DNA from: Xanthobacteraceae bacterium
GTDB taxonomy: Bacteria > Pseudomonadota > Alphaproteobacteria > Rhizobiales > Xanthobacteraceae
Length of the DNA stretch: 64,000 nt
Direction of reading: 5' to 3'
Assembly: GCA_029239875.1 (NCBI GenBank)
Contig: JARBUD010000013.1
Location: 1-64,000, forward strand
Positions 1 through 9,545 of the stretch are shown one piece after another. Position 1 is the first letter of the stretch. Each line of letters opens with the position of its first letter. The translations under genes and the position numbers were made by a program. The notes under the pieces were generated by a model. It was not told the DNA's origin, ran no database searches, and saw only the letters and a program-made list of their open reading frames with translations.

Positions 1-1420
<1,420 letters not shown>

Positions 1421-1438
<18 letters not shown>

Positions 1439-1529
1439 TCGAAGTCCGACCGCCCCTGCGGTCCTTCGTGCCGAAGCCGGGTAGACCCGGCTTCGGTGGC
1501 GGCATGGACTTCTGATCGAAGTCCGACCG
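1421..1529 (+). repeat. Direct repeat of the groEL 3' end including its stop codon
   Basis: A 32-bp stretch covering the last codons, the TGA stop and downstream bases of groEL (1421-1452) recurs exactly at 1498-1529, 77 bp later. The second copy carries the same GGMDF-stop reading but is cut off from the gene. A perfect 11-bp hairpin lies between the copies. This looks like a local tail duplication that moved the terminator further downstream. Confidence 0.9.
1471..1496 (+). terminator. Hairpin between the two groEL tail copies
   Basis: Stem CCGAAGCCGGG pairs perfectly with CCCGGCTTCGG around the 4-nt loop TAGA. No T-tract follows, so it may protect the 3' end or pause polymerase rather than terminate alone. 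Confidence 0.55.
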
Positions 1530-1546
1530 TCTCTGAATTGCGGAAG

Positions 1547-1575
1547 GGCGCGGCGAGAGCCGCGCCTTTTCTTTT
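1547..1575 (+). terminator. Intrinsic terminator of groEL
   Basis: Stem GGCGCGGC / GCCGCGCC (8 bp, loop GAGA) is followed directly by TTTTCTTTT. This is a textbook Rho-independent terminator downstream of the duplicated groEL tail. Confidence 0.9.
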
Positions 1576-1590
1576 GGGGCTCTTAACCGA

Positions 1591-1722
1591 CCATCCTTCG
1601 AGGCTCGCTGCACTCGCACCTCAGGATGACGGCGTACGGTATGGGAGCGCGGAGCCCTGTTGCCCGCAACTCCCGACAACGTCATCCTGAGGTGCCCGGC
1701 GCAGCCGGGCCTCGAAGGAGGC
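1591..1722. repeat. Family A paired palindromic repeat, copy A1
   Basis: Two inverted modules (about 1591-1630 and 1681-1722), each bounded by CATCCTTCGAGG and CCTCAGGATGA-type ends around a variable GC stem. The second module ends in CTCGAAGGAGG, close upstream of the GIY-YIG gene. The same family occurs near 2.1, 31.0 and 57.0 kb. Confidence 0.85.
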
Positions 1723-1738
1723 ACGTCCGGGAGCGATC

Positions 1739-2050
1739 ATGGGCGCTTTCGTCTACATGCTCCGCTGTGCCGACGGCTCCTACTACGTCGGTTCGGCCAC
1801 CGGCCAGACGCTCGATAAGCGCATCGCCGAGCATCAGAGCGGAGCGTTTCCCGGCTACACCTTCAAGCGTCGTCCGGTGACGCTCGTTTGGTCTGACTAT
1901 TTCGAGCGCGTCACGGACGCCATCGCCGCCGAACAGCAGTTGAAGGGATGGAGCCGCGCCAAGAAGGAAGCTTTGGCACGCGGCGAATGGAGCGCGGTGA
2001 GTTCTCACGCGCGACGCCCCTCGGCGCGGCGGAAGACGGCGGAGGAATGA
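1739..2050 (+). CDS. GIY-YIG nuclease superfamily protein
   Basis: A small single-domain protein of 103 residues related to the YhbQ/UPF0213 group of GIY-YIG proteins. The N-terminus VYMLRCADGSYYVGSA is the GIY-YIG core in the variant form YML...YVG. It is followed by the helix with the conserved Arg (DKRIAEH) and a C-terminal Glu-bearing helix (AAEQQLKGW). The catalytic Tyr, Arg and Glu positions therefore appear to be present. The ATG follows GGGAG at a suitable distance. The gene sits alone between two family-A repeats. Members are proposed to act on DNA, but the cellular role is not established. Confidence 0.88.
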   Translation: MGAFVYMLRCADGSYYVGSATGQTLDKRIAEHQSGAFPGYTFKRRPVTLVWSDYFERVTDAIAAEQQLKGWSRAKKEALARGEWSAVSSHARRPSARRKTAEE

Positions 2051-2092
2051 ACTCCCAGGAGACCGTCATCCAGACGGTTCGACTCTCCGCAC

Positions 2093-2200
2093 CGTCATCC
2101 TGAGGTGCGAGCGCAGCGAGCCTCGAAGGATGGTCGGCACCGTGCACCCGGACGGCCTCCTTCGAGGCCCGGCTTTCGCCGGGCACCTCAGGATGACGGT
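2093..2200. repeat. Family A paired palindromic repeat, copy A2
   Basis: Modules at about 2093-2133 and 2155-2200 in inverted arrangement. The inner stems differ (GCGAGCGCAGCGAGC in one, CCCGGCTTTCGCCGGG in the other) but each stays self-complementary. The element fills most of the 213-bp gap between the GIY-YIG gene and the end of the Mla operon. I see no gene in this gap. Confidence 0.85.
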
Positions 2201-2263
2201 GCTTCGTGAGAATGCCTGATGCGAGCCAAGCTCGCATCTCGCTTCAAAAACCCGCCCTAAGCC

Positions 2264-2935
2264 TCAGAAACGACTCGAGGCCCAGCGCACGATCTCGATG
2301 AACACCTGGTCCGAGGCGGCGTCCAGCGCCTGGGTGGCCTCGGGGCCGCCGGTCGAGGCGGCGGGGGCGCTCGCCTTGAACACCTGCGCCGCGGCGATGC
2401 GGCCCGAGGTGGCGCCGACGATCTTCGCGGAGACCTCGACCACCGCCATCGGCCCGCCGTCGGAGGTCTGCAGGCCGAAGCTGCGCAGGTCGGTCAGCAG
2501 CGTGTAGTCGGCGGTGAGCCCGTCGCCCGCGCGCCCCACCGAGCGGGCGCGGTTGCCGTTCTCGAAGGCTTCGATCAGCCGCGCCTGGAACAGCGCCGGC
2601 AGCCGGTCGCTCCACTGCGCGCCACTCAGATAGGTGATCTGGCCGGGCACCGGCTCCACCACGATGCGGTTGGTGTCGAGCACCGCCAGCGCCGTCGGCG
2701 GGCCGACGACGAGCAGCCCCGCCCCGCGCCGCGGCGCGCTGAAATCCGTGGGCGCGGTCAGGTCGAAGGTCGGCACCGCCTTGTCGCCGCCCGCAAGGAT
2801 CGCGCCGCAGCCGCCCAGCGTCAGGGCGACGCCGAGGGCTCCCGCGCAACCGGCCAGCCTGCGGCCGAGCCCGCGACCTCTCTTCTCGAAATCCACGCGA
2901 ACGCCCCTGCCCCCGAAACTTCCCCGGATCCCCAT
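2264..2935 (-). CDS. ABC-type transport auxiliary lipoprotein (Mla/Mce system)
   Basis: Last gene of the mlaE-mlaF-mlaD operon. About 223 residues. A basic stretch, a hydrophobic segment and the lipobox LTLGGCG (Cys near residue 43) mark an exported lipoprotein. The rest (FDLTAP, VVEPVPGQITYLSGAQWSDRLPAL and similar) matches the ABC_trans_aux/PqiC-like family, which accompanies Mce transporters and probably binds the outer-membrane side of the lipid path. The ATG at 2935 lies one base after the mlaD stop, implying translational coupling. The track start at 2974 would overlap mlaD and is unlikely. A GTG further inside is a possible alternative. Confidence 0.85.
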   Translation of the reverse strand: MGIRGSFGGRGVRVDFEKRGRGLGRRLAGCAGALGVALTLGGCGAILAGGDKAVPTFDLTAPTDFSAPRRGAGLLVVGPPTALAVLDTNRIVVEPVPGQITYLSGAQWSDRLPALFQARLIEAFENGNRARSVGRAGDGLTADYTLLTDLRSFGLQTSDGGPMAVVEVSAKIVGATSGRIAAAQVFKASAPAASTGGPEATQALDAASDQVFIEIVRWASSRF

Positions 2936-2936
2936 C

Positions 2937-3983
2937 CTAGCGTCCACTGTAATTGGGAATATTGGACCCGCCAAAAAGGAACTGGCGCGGGTTGCGTTCG
3001 AAATTGCGGAACACGCGGTCGATCTCCGCCAGCGTCTTGCGCCCGTCCGCCGCCAGCGCCTCGTACTGGCGCAGGCCCGGACCGGTGAACTGGTTCAGGT
3101 TGGTGGAAAGCTCGGCGGTGCGCTTGTCGAGATTGACCGCCAGCTTGCGGATCTCGGTCGCCGCGCTGCTGATCTCGTTGAACATGCCCTTGCCTTCCTC
3201 GCTCGTGGTCATGGCGTTCACGTTGTCGAGGATGGTGTTGAACTTGTTGGCCATGCCGTCGAGCTGCGCGGTGAAGCGGTTGATGTCGTCCACCGTGTCG
3301 CCGACCTTGTTCGGATCGAAGGAGGTGATGACCTTGTCGAGATTGTCGGCGAGCGTGCTGATTCGGTTCGCCGCGCCGCCGACCTGCTTCAGGAAGGAGT
3401 CGATGTTCTGGGCGTTGTCGCCCAGCGCCTTGCTGAACTTGTCGACGTTGTCGATCACCGAGGCGATCTTGGCGTCGTTGGCGCGCAGGAGGTCGTCGAC
3501 GCGGGTGGCGATGTCGTCGACCCGCCCCAGCACCTCGCGCGCCGAGCGCATCAGGTCCTGCACCGCCGAGGTGTTGGCGTCGATGCGCGGCAGCTGGCCT
3601 TCCGGCGGGGGCGGCAGCGGCGCCGCGTCGGTCGAGCCGCCGACGAGGCCGATCGAGGACAGGCCGGTCAGCAGCGTCGAATCGAGGTTGGCGCGCGTGT
3701 CGGACTTCACCGGCGTGTTCGGCTGCACCGCGATGGTGGCGACGACCCTGCGCGGGTCCTGCGCGTCGAGCCGCAGGCCCGTCACCTCGCCGACCGGGAT
3801 GCCGTTGAAGGTCACCGCCGAGCCGGTCTGCAGCCCGCTCACCACGCCGCTGAACACGACGTCATAGGCGGTGCGCGGCCCGCGATTGTTCAGTCCGGTG
3901 AACCACCAGACGAAGAGGAAGCCGGCGGCGACCACGGCGAGGGTGAACAGGCCGATGATGGTGTAGTTGGCGCGCGTCTCCAT
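2937..3983 (-). CDS. mlaD: MlaD/Mce family lipid-binding protein
   Basis: Substrate-binding subunit of an Mce-type phospholipid transporter, anchored in the inner membrane with its domain in the periplasm. 348 residues. One N-terminal transmembrane helix (about 7-29, YTIIGLFTLAVVAAGFLFVWW), then one MCE domain (about 38-115) with the typical GLQTGSAVTFNGIPVGEVTGL. A long helical tail follows, rich in heptad-like D/N/L segments, of the kind that builds a tube or barrel in larger Mce proteins. At 348 residues it is about twice the length of E. coli MlaD, which is usual in Hyphomicrobiales. It lies between the ATPase and the lipoprotein genes with gaps of 1-10 bp. Confidence 0.92.
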   Translation of the reverse strand: METRANYTIIGLFTLAVVAAGFLFVWWFTGLNNRGPRTAYDVVFSGVVSGLQTGSAVTFNGIPVGEVTGLRLDAQDPRRVVATIAVQPNTPVKSDTRANLDSTLLTGLSSIGLVGGSTDAAPLPPPPEGQLPRIDANTSAVQDLMRSAREVLGRVDDIATRVDDLLRANDAKIASVIDNVDKFSKALGDNAQNIDSFLKQVGGAANRISTLADNLDKVITSFDPNKVGDTVDDINRFTAQLDGMANKFNTILDNVNAMTTSEEGKGMFNEISSAATEIRKLAVNLDKRTAELSTNLNQFTGPGLRQYEALAADGRKTLAEIDRVFRNFERNPRQFLFGGSNIPNYSGR

Positions 3984-3992
3984 AACCCTGCC

Positions 3993-4841
3993 TCAGCGCT
4001 CCCCGTCCTGCCCGAAGCCGGCGGCGCGCGCCCGCTTGCCGTGGAAATAGGCGGAAACCCAGGGATGATCCGACGCCAGCATGGTCTCGATAGGCCCGAC
4101 TGCGATTACCTTGCCCTCCGCCAGCGCCGCGATGCGGTCGCAGACCGTGTGAAGGCTGTCCAGATCGTGGGTTACCATGAATACGGTGAGCCCCAAAGTC
4201 TGCTGGAGGGTGGCGATCAGGTCGTCGAATTCGCCGGCGCCGATGGGGTCCAGGCCCGATGTCGGCTCGTCCAAGAACAGGATTTCCGGGTCGAGCGCGA
4301 GCGCGCGCGCGAGCGCCACGCGCTTGATCATGCCGCCGGAAAGCTCGGACGGCGCCTTCTCCGCCGTCTCCGGCGGCAGGCCGACCATCTCCAGCTTGGC
4401 GACGACGAGTTCGTCCATCAGCCGCGGCGACAGGTCGAGATATTCGCGCATCGGGAACTGGATGTTCTGCCGCACGCTCAGCGAGGAGAACAGCGCGCCC
4501 TGCTGGAACAGCACGCCCCAGCGCTGCTCGAGCTGGCGCCGCCCGTTGTAGCTCAGCGTGTCGAGGTCCTCGCCGAACACCTCGACCGTGCCGGAGCGCT
4601 TCGGCACCAGCCCGAGTATGGTGCGGGTGAGCACCGACTTGCCGCCGCCCGAGGCGCCGACGAAGCCGAGGATCTCGCCGCGCATCACGTCGAGCGACAG
4701 GCCCTTGAGCACGGTGCGCTCGCCGAAGCCGACCACGAGGTCGCGCACGCGGATGATCGGCTCGCCCGGCGCGATCGCGCGGGGCGCTCCGTCGGGCGCC
4801 GCCGCGCCGTCATGCCGCATCTGTTCGACGTCGGGATGCAC
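3993..4841 (-). CDS. mlaF: MlaF-like ABC transporter ATP-binding protein
   Basis: ATPase of the Mla lipid transporter, on the cytoplasmic face. Walker A GASGGGKS, Q-loop (LFQQGALF), signature LSGGM, Walker B ILFLDEP, D-loop and switch His (TVFMVTHD) are all present. About 282 residues. The ORF-track start at 5144 lies inside mlaE and is wrong. I prefer GTG at 4841 because TGAGG, which contains the mlaE stop, sits 6 nt upstream. ATG at 4820 is the alternative. The C-terminus carries the basic tail common to MlaF proteins of this group. It powers the neighbouring MlaE permease. Confidence 0.93.
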   Translation of the reverse strand: MHPDVEQMRHDGAAAPDGAPRAIAPGEPIIRVRDLVVGFGERTVLKGLSLDVMRGEILGFVGASGGGKSVLTRTILGLVPKRSGTVEVFGEDLDTLSYNGRRQLEQRWGVLFQQGALFSSLSVRQNIQFPMREYLDLSPRLMDELVVAKLEMVGLPPETAEKAPSELSGGMIKRVALARALALDPEILFLDEPTSGLDPIGAGEFDDLIATLQQTLGLTVFMVTHDLDSLHTVCDRIAALAEGKVIAVGPIETMLASDHPWVSAYFHGKRARAAGFGQDGER

Positions 4842-4849
4842 CGGGCGCC

Positions 4850-5998
4850 TCACATGTCGATCGCGGCGAAGAACATGGCGAACAGGCCGTCCACCACGAT
4901 GACGAGGAAGATCGCCTTCACCACCGCGGCGGTGGTGTGGGCGCCCAGCGATTCGGCGCTGCCGCCGACCCGCATGCCCTCCATGCAGGCGATGAGGCCG
5001 ACGATGGCGGCCATGAACGGCGCCTTGATCATGCCGACCTCGAAGGTGTTGAGCGCGATCGCCTCCTGCAGGCGGTTGAGGAAGATCTCCGGCGAGATGC
5101 CGCCATAGAGCCAGGCCACCAGCCCGCCGCCGAACAGCGCGCACATGTTGCCGATGAAGGTGAGCAGCGGCACGGCGATGATCAGTGCGACGAGGCGCGG
5201 CAGCACCAGCACCTCGTTCGGGTCGAAACCCATGACGCGCAGCGCGTCGACTTCCTCGCGCATGCGCATCGAGCCGAGCTCGGCGGTGAAGGCGCTGCCC
5301 GAACGGCCGGCGACCATGATCGAGACGATGAGCACGCCGAGTTCGCGCAGGGTGAGGATGCCCACCATGTCGACGACATAGGTGGTCGCGCCGAACTTGC
5401 GGAAATGGAAGATGCCCTGCTGGGCGATGATGCAGCCGATGAGGAAGGTGATCAGCGCGATGATCGGCACCGCACGCAGCCCGGTGCGCTCCAGGTGGTA
5501 GATCATCGAGGTGCCGCGGAAGGTATGCGGACGCGCGATCACCCGCAGCAGCGCGGCGACCACCGCGCCGATGAAGGACAGGAAGACCAGGCTGTCCCGG
5601 CCGGTATTGACCACCGTCTGGCCGACGAGCTGGATGCCGCCCACCAGCGCGTTGACGTGGCGTCGGTGCGGCGGCAGCTGGTGGCTGCCCTTGACGATCT
5701 CGTCGAGCAGCGGGCGGAAGCGGCGCTCCAGCCCGACGATCTGGAAACGCACCCCGGCGGCATCGAGCTCGCGGATCAGCCGGTCGACCATCACCGCGCC
5801 GACCGTGTCGAAGCCGCGCACGCCCGAGAGGTCGAGCCGGGCGGTCTCCGAGGCGCCGGCCTTGAGCTCGGCGAGCGCCGTCTCGACGCCGCCTTCCAGC
5901 GCCCTGCCCTGCCCTGCGACCCAGCGGCCATTGCCCACGAACACGAGTTCGCGGCCATGCCGGGCGGTGGCCAGAAGCGGTGCCTCAGCGGCTCCCAA
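4850..5998 (-). CDS. mlaE: MlaE family permease with N-terminal STAS domain
   Basis: Inner-membrane permease of the Mla lipid transporter. The N-terminal ~110 residues form a STAS-like domain (ARLDLSGVRGFDTVGAVM). The MlaE permease fold follows, with the conserved cytoplasmic stretch GSAFTAELGSMRMREEVDAL and several membrane helices to the end. In E. coli the STAS partner is the separate protein MlaB, so this gene fuses the two roles. I place the start at TTG 5998 because GAGGAG lies 8 nt upstream. ATG at 6028 or 6058 in the same frame would extend it, but I see no comparable SD there. First gene of the operon. Upstream lies a 232-bp divergent promoter region. Confidence 0.9.
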   Translation of the reverse strand: MGAAEAPLLATARHGRELVFVGNGRWVAGQGRALEGGVETALAELKAGASETARLDLSGVRGFDTVGAVMVDRLIRELDAAGVRFQIVGLERRFRPLLDEIVKGSHQLPPHRRHVNALVGGIQLVGQTVVNTGRDSLVFLSFIGAVVAALLRVIARPHTFRGTSMIYHLERTGLRAVPIIALITFLIGCIIAQQGIFHFRKFGATTYVVDMVGILTLRELGVLIVSIMVAGRSGSAFTAELGSMRMREEVDALRVMGFDPNEVLVLPRLVALIIAVPLLTFIGNMCALFGGGLVAWLYGGISPEIFLNRLQEAIALNTFEVGMIKAPFMAAIVGLIACMEGMRVGGSAESLGAHTTAAVVKAIFLVIVVDGLFAMFFAAIDM

Positions 5999-6230
5999 GA
6001 TCGGCTCTCCTCGTGGGTGGCGACCCATGCCGGACGACCGTCGCCCGGCTCGCGCCATTCGCCAGATTCCCCATGAGTTTCTTAGCCGTAGGCCCGGAGG
6101 CCGTCGAGGCGTCCATCCTCATATTCGGTTTCATATTGGAAATACGACACTTAATCGCCATGACTGTGCCTTCGGAGCGACGCCATCGCCGTGCTGCGGC
6201 GCATTATGCTCATCCAACGGCCACTGATTC
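5999..6230. promoter_or_regulatory. Divergent intergenic region mlaE / dipeptide epimerase
   Basis: This AT-richer stretch (by local standards) holds the two outward promoters. I see the short repeated word TTCATATT (around 6118-6140) but cannot assign -35/-10 boxes with confidence. Confidence 0.35.
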
Positions 6231-7238
6231 GTGACCGACGCCCCTGCTCATGTCGGTGCCATGGCCCAGCTCATCGTCACGCCGGAACGCTTTCCCATCC
6301 GCGGCAGCTTCACCATCGCCCGCGGCTCGAAGAGCGAGGCCGCCGTGGTCCTGGTGGAGCTTCACGACGGCGGCTTCATCGGCCGCGGCGAATGCGTTCC
6401 CTATGCGCGCTACGACGAGAGCGTGGAGGACGTGGCGGCGGCGCTGATCGCCCTCGCCGCCCCCGTCGCCGCCGGCATGGGGCGCGAGAAGCTGGCCTCG
6501 CTGCTGCCGCCCGGCGCGGCGCGCAACGCCATCGACTGCGCCTTCTGGGACCTCGAGGCCAAGCGCACGGGCAAGCCGGCCTATGAACTGGCCGGGCTGC
6601 CGGCGCCGCAGCCGGCCGTCACCGCCTTCACCATCAGCCTCGACACGCCGGAAGCCATGGCCGAGGCGGCCCGCGCCTCCGGCCACGAACTGCTCAAGCT
6701 GAAGCTCGGCATGGACAGCGATCCCCAGCGCATCGCCGCGGTGCGCACCGCGGTGCCCGGCACGCGCCTCATCGTCGATGCCAATGAGGGCTGGACGGCC
6801 GCGAACCTCGCGGAAAACCTCGCCGCCTGCGCCGATGCCGGCATCGAGTTGGTCGAGCAGCCGCTGCCGGCAGCCGAGGACGCGCTCCTCGCCTATACCG
6901 CGCGGCCGGTGCCGGTCTGCGCCGACGAGAGCGCGCACGGGCTCGACAGCCTGCCGCAGCTCGTCGGCCGCTACGACGCGCTGAACATCAAGCTCGACAA
7001 GACCGGCGGCCTGACCGAGGCGCTGGCGCTCGCCCGCGCAGCGCGTGCCGCCGGGCTCGACATCATGGTCGGCTGCATGGTGGCGACCTCGCTCGCCATG
7101 GCGCCGGCCATGCTGCTCGCCCCCCTCGCCCGCTTCGTCGACCTCGACGGCCCGCTGCTGCTGGCGCGGGACCGCGAGCCGTCGCTGCGCTACGAGGGCA
7201 GCGTGGTCTATCCGCCCGAGCCGGCGCTCTGGGGCTGA
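6231..7238 (+). CDS. Dipeptide epimerase, enolase superfamily (L-Ala-D/L-Glu epimerase-like)
   Basis: Enolase-superfamily enzyme likely to epimerise murein-derived dipeptides such as L-Ala-D-Glu for recycling. 335 residues. The barrel carries the expected catalytic set: KxK in LLKLKLG, metal ligands in VDANEGW, EQPLP and ADES, and the opposite base in NIKLDKTGG. The C-terminal DLDGPLLL is also typical. The start may be GTG 6231 or ATG 6261 (MAQLIVTPERFPIRG); neither has a clear SD. Its last 31 bp overlap the end of the convergent MFS gene. Exact substrate specificity (dipeptide or N-acyl amino acid) cannot be read from the sequence. Confidence 0.9.
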   Translation: MTDAPAHVGAMAQLIVTPERFPIRGSFTIARGSKSEAAVVLVELHDGGFIGRGECVPYARYDESVEDVAAALIALAAPVAAGMGREKLASLLPPGAARNAIDCAFWDLEAKRTGKPAYELAGLPAPQPAVTAFTISLDTPEAMAEAARASGHELLKLKLGMDSDPQRIAAVRTAVPGTRLIVDANEGWTAANLAENLAACADAGIELVEQPLPAAEDALLAYTARPVPVCADESAHGLDSLPQLVGRYDALNIKLDKTGGLTEALALARAARAAGLDIMVGCMVATSLAMAPAMLLAPLARFVDLDGPLLLARDREPSLRYEGSVVYPPEPALWG

Positions 7239-8407
7239 GCCGTCCGCATCAGCCCGGCGACCACCGCGAGCACGGCGCCGGCCCCGGCCAGCGCGGCCGA
7301 GGCGAGGAAGGAAAGCGCGCCGAAGGCCTGCCACAGCGGCCCGGCGGCGAGCGTCGCCGCCGTCATGGCGATGGCGGTCGCCCAGGCGGCCATCGCCTGC
7401 ACGCTCGCGCCTTTGCCCGCCGGCGCATGGCGGGCGACGAGCTCGACCGTGCCGAGATAGGTGCAGCCGAAGGTCGCCGCGTGCAGCGGCTGCAATGCGA
7501 GGAGCAGCAGCGGCGGCGGGTCGAACGCCATCGCCCCGAAGCGCAGCAGGCCGGCGAGGCCGCCGAGCAGCAGCAGCCTTTCCGCACCGAGCCGCCGCGT
7601 CACCCGCGTGCCGGAATGGAACAGCACCACCTCGGCGATGACGCCGAGCGCCCAGAGCAGGCCGATCACCGTGTCCGACAATCCTTCGCCGTGCCAGCGG
7701 ATGGAAGCGAAGGCGTAGAGCACGGCATGCGAGGCCTGGATCAGCGCCGCCGCGCCGATGCCGACCAGCAGGACCGGCGGGCATCCGGCAAAGGCTCGGC
7801 CGGCAAGACCGCCCCGCGGCGTCTGCCTCTCCGCCCGCGCCGCCGGCTTCGCCTCGTCCAGCAGCAGCGCGGCAGCGGCCGCACCCACGCTGCCGACGAC
7901 GATGAGCCAGATCACCGTGTCGTGCGGCAGCGCGGCGAAGAAGGTCCCGCCGAGCAGCAGCCCGGCCAGCAGATTGCCGCCGATGAAGGAGAGCGAGCCC
8001 CACAGCCGCACCCGCCCGTAATCGAGCACGCCTTCGGCCCGCCGCGCCACGGCATAGGCGTCGAGCACCGGCAGGCTCGGCTGCCAGAAGCTGGCGGCGA
8101 GCCCCAGCCCGACGAGGATCAGCAGAGCGCTCGGCGCCAGGGCGATGCCGGCAAAGCAAAGCGCGGTCATCAGCGCGTAGAGCACGAGCGTGGCGCGCGG
8201 CCGCCCGCTGCGATCGGCGAGGATGCCGCCGAGCGGCGTGGTGAACAGACGCACCGACATGGGCAGGGCCAGCGCGAAGGCGATCAGCGCCGGGTCGAAG
8301 CCACGACCGGCGAGCCAGACCGGGAAGAACGGCATGTAGACGCCGATGCCGAAGAACAGCCCGGCATAGACGGCGGCGATGGCATGGCGGGGGGCGAGGA
8401 TGGGCAC
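7208..8407 (-). CDS. MFS transporter (HcaT/3-phenylpropionate transporter-like)
   Basis: A twelve-helix major facilitator carrier of about 399 residues. The first helix GLFFGIGVYMPFFPVWLAGRG and the loop LGGILADRSGRPR match the MFS_1-like/PPP group that includes HcaT. The track ORF starts 150 codons too early. The first credible start is GTG 8407, just before the first helix, so the upstream part of the ORF is non-coding. The substrate is unknown. Its stop lies inside the last codons of the epimerase gene on the opposite strand, so the two transcripts are complementary at their 3' ends. A WTGYCACC word repeat lies just upstream. Confidence 0.82.
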   Translation of the reverse strand: MPILAPRHAIAAVYAGLFFGIGVYMPFFPVWLAGRGFDPALIAFALALPMSVRLFTTPLGGILADRSGRPRATLVLYALMTALCFAGIALAPSALLILVGLGLAASFWQPSLPVLDAYAVARRAEGVLDYGRVRLWGSLSFIGGNLLAGLLLGGTFFAALPHDTVIWLIVVGSVGAAAAALLLDEAKPAARAERQTPRGGLAGRAFAGCPPVLLVGIGAAALIQASHAVLYAFASIRWHGEGLSDTVIGLLWALGVIAEVVLFHSGTRVTRRLGAERLLLLGGLAGLLRFGAMAFDPPPLLLLALQPLHAATFGCTYLGTVELVARHAPAGKGASVQAMAAWATAIAMTAATLAAGPLWQAFGALSFLASAALAGAGAVLAVVAGLMRTAQPQSAGSGG

Positions 8408-8481
8408 GAGTGGACTCGCGGATGATCGCGGCCTCGATAGCAGCCGGCCGACGACCTTGCGAGCGCGGATTGCGCCGATCC

Positions 8482-8590
8482 TGTCACCGGTGACGTCGCC
8501 ACCGTCGGGCGGATGCCACCCGTGGCGCCAAATGCCACCGGTGGCGTCGAAAATGTCACCTTTTACGTCACTGGTGACAGATGGTGACTC
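8482..8590. repeat. Family D word repeat (WTGYCACC), copy D1
   Basis: The word TGTCACC/TGCCACC and close variants start at about 8482, 8497, 8514, 8533, 8554 and 8566, several inside palindromes such as TGTCACCGGTGAC and GCCACCGGTGGC. A second cluster of the same words is at 29631-29701. D1 fills the gap between thiD and the start of the MFS gene. I see no gene in it. Confidence 0.75.
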
Positions 8591-9395
8591 ACCACCAGGC
8601 GTGGAAGTGGTGCACCGGCCCGTGGCCGTGGCCGATCTCCAGCTCCTCCGAGCGGGCGAGCGCGCGGGTGAGGTAGTCCTTCGCCGCCTCGACCGCCGGG
8701 CGCAGCGCCATCCCCTTGGCGAGGCCGGCGGCGATGGCGGAGGAGAGCGTGCAGCCGGTGCCGTGGGTGTTGCGGGTGACCACGCGCTGCGCACTGAGCT
8801 CCAGGAAGCCGTCCTCGTCGAGCAGCACGTCGATGCTGTCCGGCCCCTCGCCGTGCCCACCCTTGATCAGCACCGCGCGCGGCCCCAGCACCTTGAGCCG
8901 CTCGGCCTGCCAGCGCACCTGATCGAGGTCCTGCGCCGGCTGCTCGTCGAGCAGCGCCGCCGCCTCGGGCAGGTTCGGGGTGATGAGGAACGCGCGGGGA
9001 AGCAGCAGCGAACGCAGCGATTCCACCGCTTCCGGCACCAGCAGCCGGTCGCCGGAGGCGGCGATCATCACCGGATCGAGCACGACGGTCGACTGGCCGT
9101 GGTCGTCGAGCCCCTTCGCCACGGCCTCGATGGCCTCGGGACGCGAGAGCATGCCGATCTTTACCGCGTCGACCGCGAGATCGGAGAACACGGCGTCGAT
9201 CTGCGCGGTGATGAAGGCCGCCGGCACGTCGTGGATGCCGGTGACGCCGCGCGTGTTCTGGGCGGTGAGCGCTGTGATGACGCTGGCGCCGTAGACGCCG
9301 AGCGCCGAGAAGGTCTTCAGGTCCGCCTGGATGCCGGCGCCGCCGCCCGAATCCGAGCCCGCGATGGTGACCGCGATTGGTGTGGAACCGCCCAT
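8589..9395 (-). CDS. thiD: Hydroxymethylpyrimidine/phosphomethylpyrimidine kinase ThiD
   Basis: Phosphorylates HMP and then HMP-P to HMP-PP for thiamine synthesis, in the cytosol. 268 residues of the ribokinase fold. The substrate loop [13 protein letters not shown] is at the N-terminus and the anion-hole motif [18 protein letters not shown] near the C-terminus. The true start is ATG 9395, preceded by GAGGAGG. The longer track ORF translates the TPP riboswitch upstream. No other thi gene adjoins it, so it is probably a single-gene unit controlled by the riboswitch and an SD-sequestering hairpin. Confidence 0.96.
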   Translation of the reverse strand: MGGSTPIAVTIAGSDSGGGAGIQADLKTFSALGVYGASVITALTAQNTRGVTGIHDVPAAFITAQIDAVFSDLAVDAVKIGMLSRPEAIEAVAKGLDDHGQSTVVLDPVMIAASGDRLLVPEAVESLRSLLLPRAFLITPNLPEAAALLDEQPAQDLDQVRWQAERLKVLGPRAVLIKGGHGEGPDSIDVLLDEDGFLELSAQRVVTRNTHGTGCTLSSAIAAGLAKGMALRPAVEAAKDYLTRALARSEELEIGHGHGPVHHFHAWW

Positions 9396-9399
9396 GACT

Positions 9400-9430
9400 A
9401 CGCCTCCTCGCCGGTTCGGGATGGAGGCGT
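9400..9430 (-). promoter_or_regulatory. SD-sequestering hairpin of thiD
   Basis: On the minus strand GACGCCTCC is followed 15 nt later by GGAGGCGT, an exact 8-bp complement. The second arm contains the thiD Shine-Dalgarno sequence. This is the expected expression platform for translational shut-off by the TPP riboswitch. Confidence 0.75.
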
Positions 9431-9466
9431 CGCCGGCACGGAAGTCCCGCCGCGGGCGTGCGCGAT

Positions 9467-9545
9467 CCGTTCCCTCCGCCGGCATGACCCGGATCAGGTT
9501 CGTGGGTTGGCTCACCGCCTCTCAGCCCATAAGGGCACCCCAACG
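9467..9545 (-). ncRNA. TPP riboswitch (THI element) upstream of thiD
   Basis: Read on the minus strand, the conserved aptamer segments occur in order: GGGGTGCCC, GGGCTGAGA, GAACCTGATCCGGGTCATGCC, then GGAGGGAACG closing P1 with CGTT. This is the thi-box that binds thiamine pyrophosphate. It stands about 70 nt ahead of the thiD ATG, with an SD-sequestering hairpin between. Confidence 0.95.

Noticed and set aside
2634-5108. 824-aa plus-strand ORF opposite the Mla operon
   Set aside because: It is antisense to three clear genes (lipoprotein, mlaD, mlaF), Arg/Ala/Glu-rich with no domain, and is a GC-rich shadow frame.
8482-8590. D1 words as a CRISPR array
   Set aside because: Words are only 7-8 bp, unevenly spaced and partly palindromic. 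There are no unique spacers of constant length.
8408-8860. N-terminal 150 residues of the track's MFS ORF
   Set aside because: It covers the D1 repeat and runs antisense to part of thiD. The transporter's first helix begins just after GTG 8407.
9396-9515. N-terminal 40 residues of the track's ThiD ORF
   Set aside because: This stretch is the TPP riboswitch and leader, not coding. The SD-preceded ATG is at 9395.
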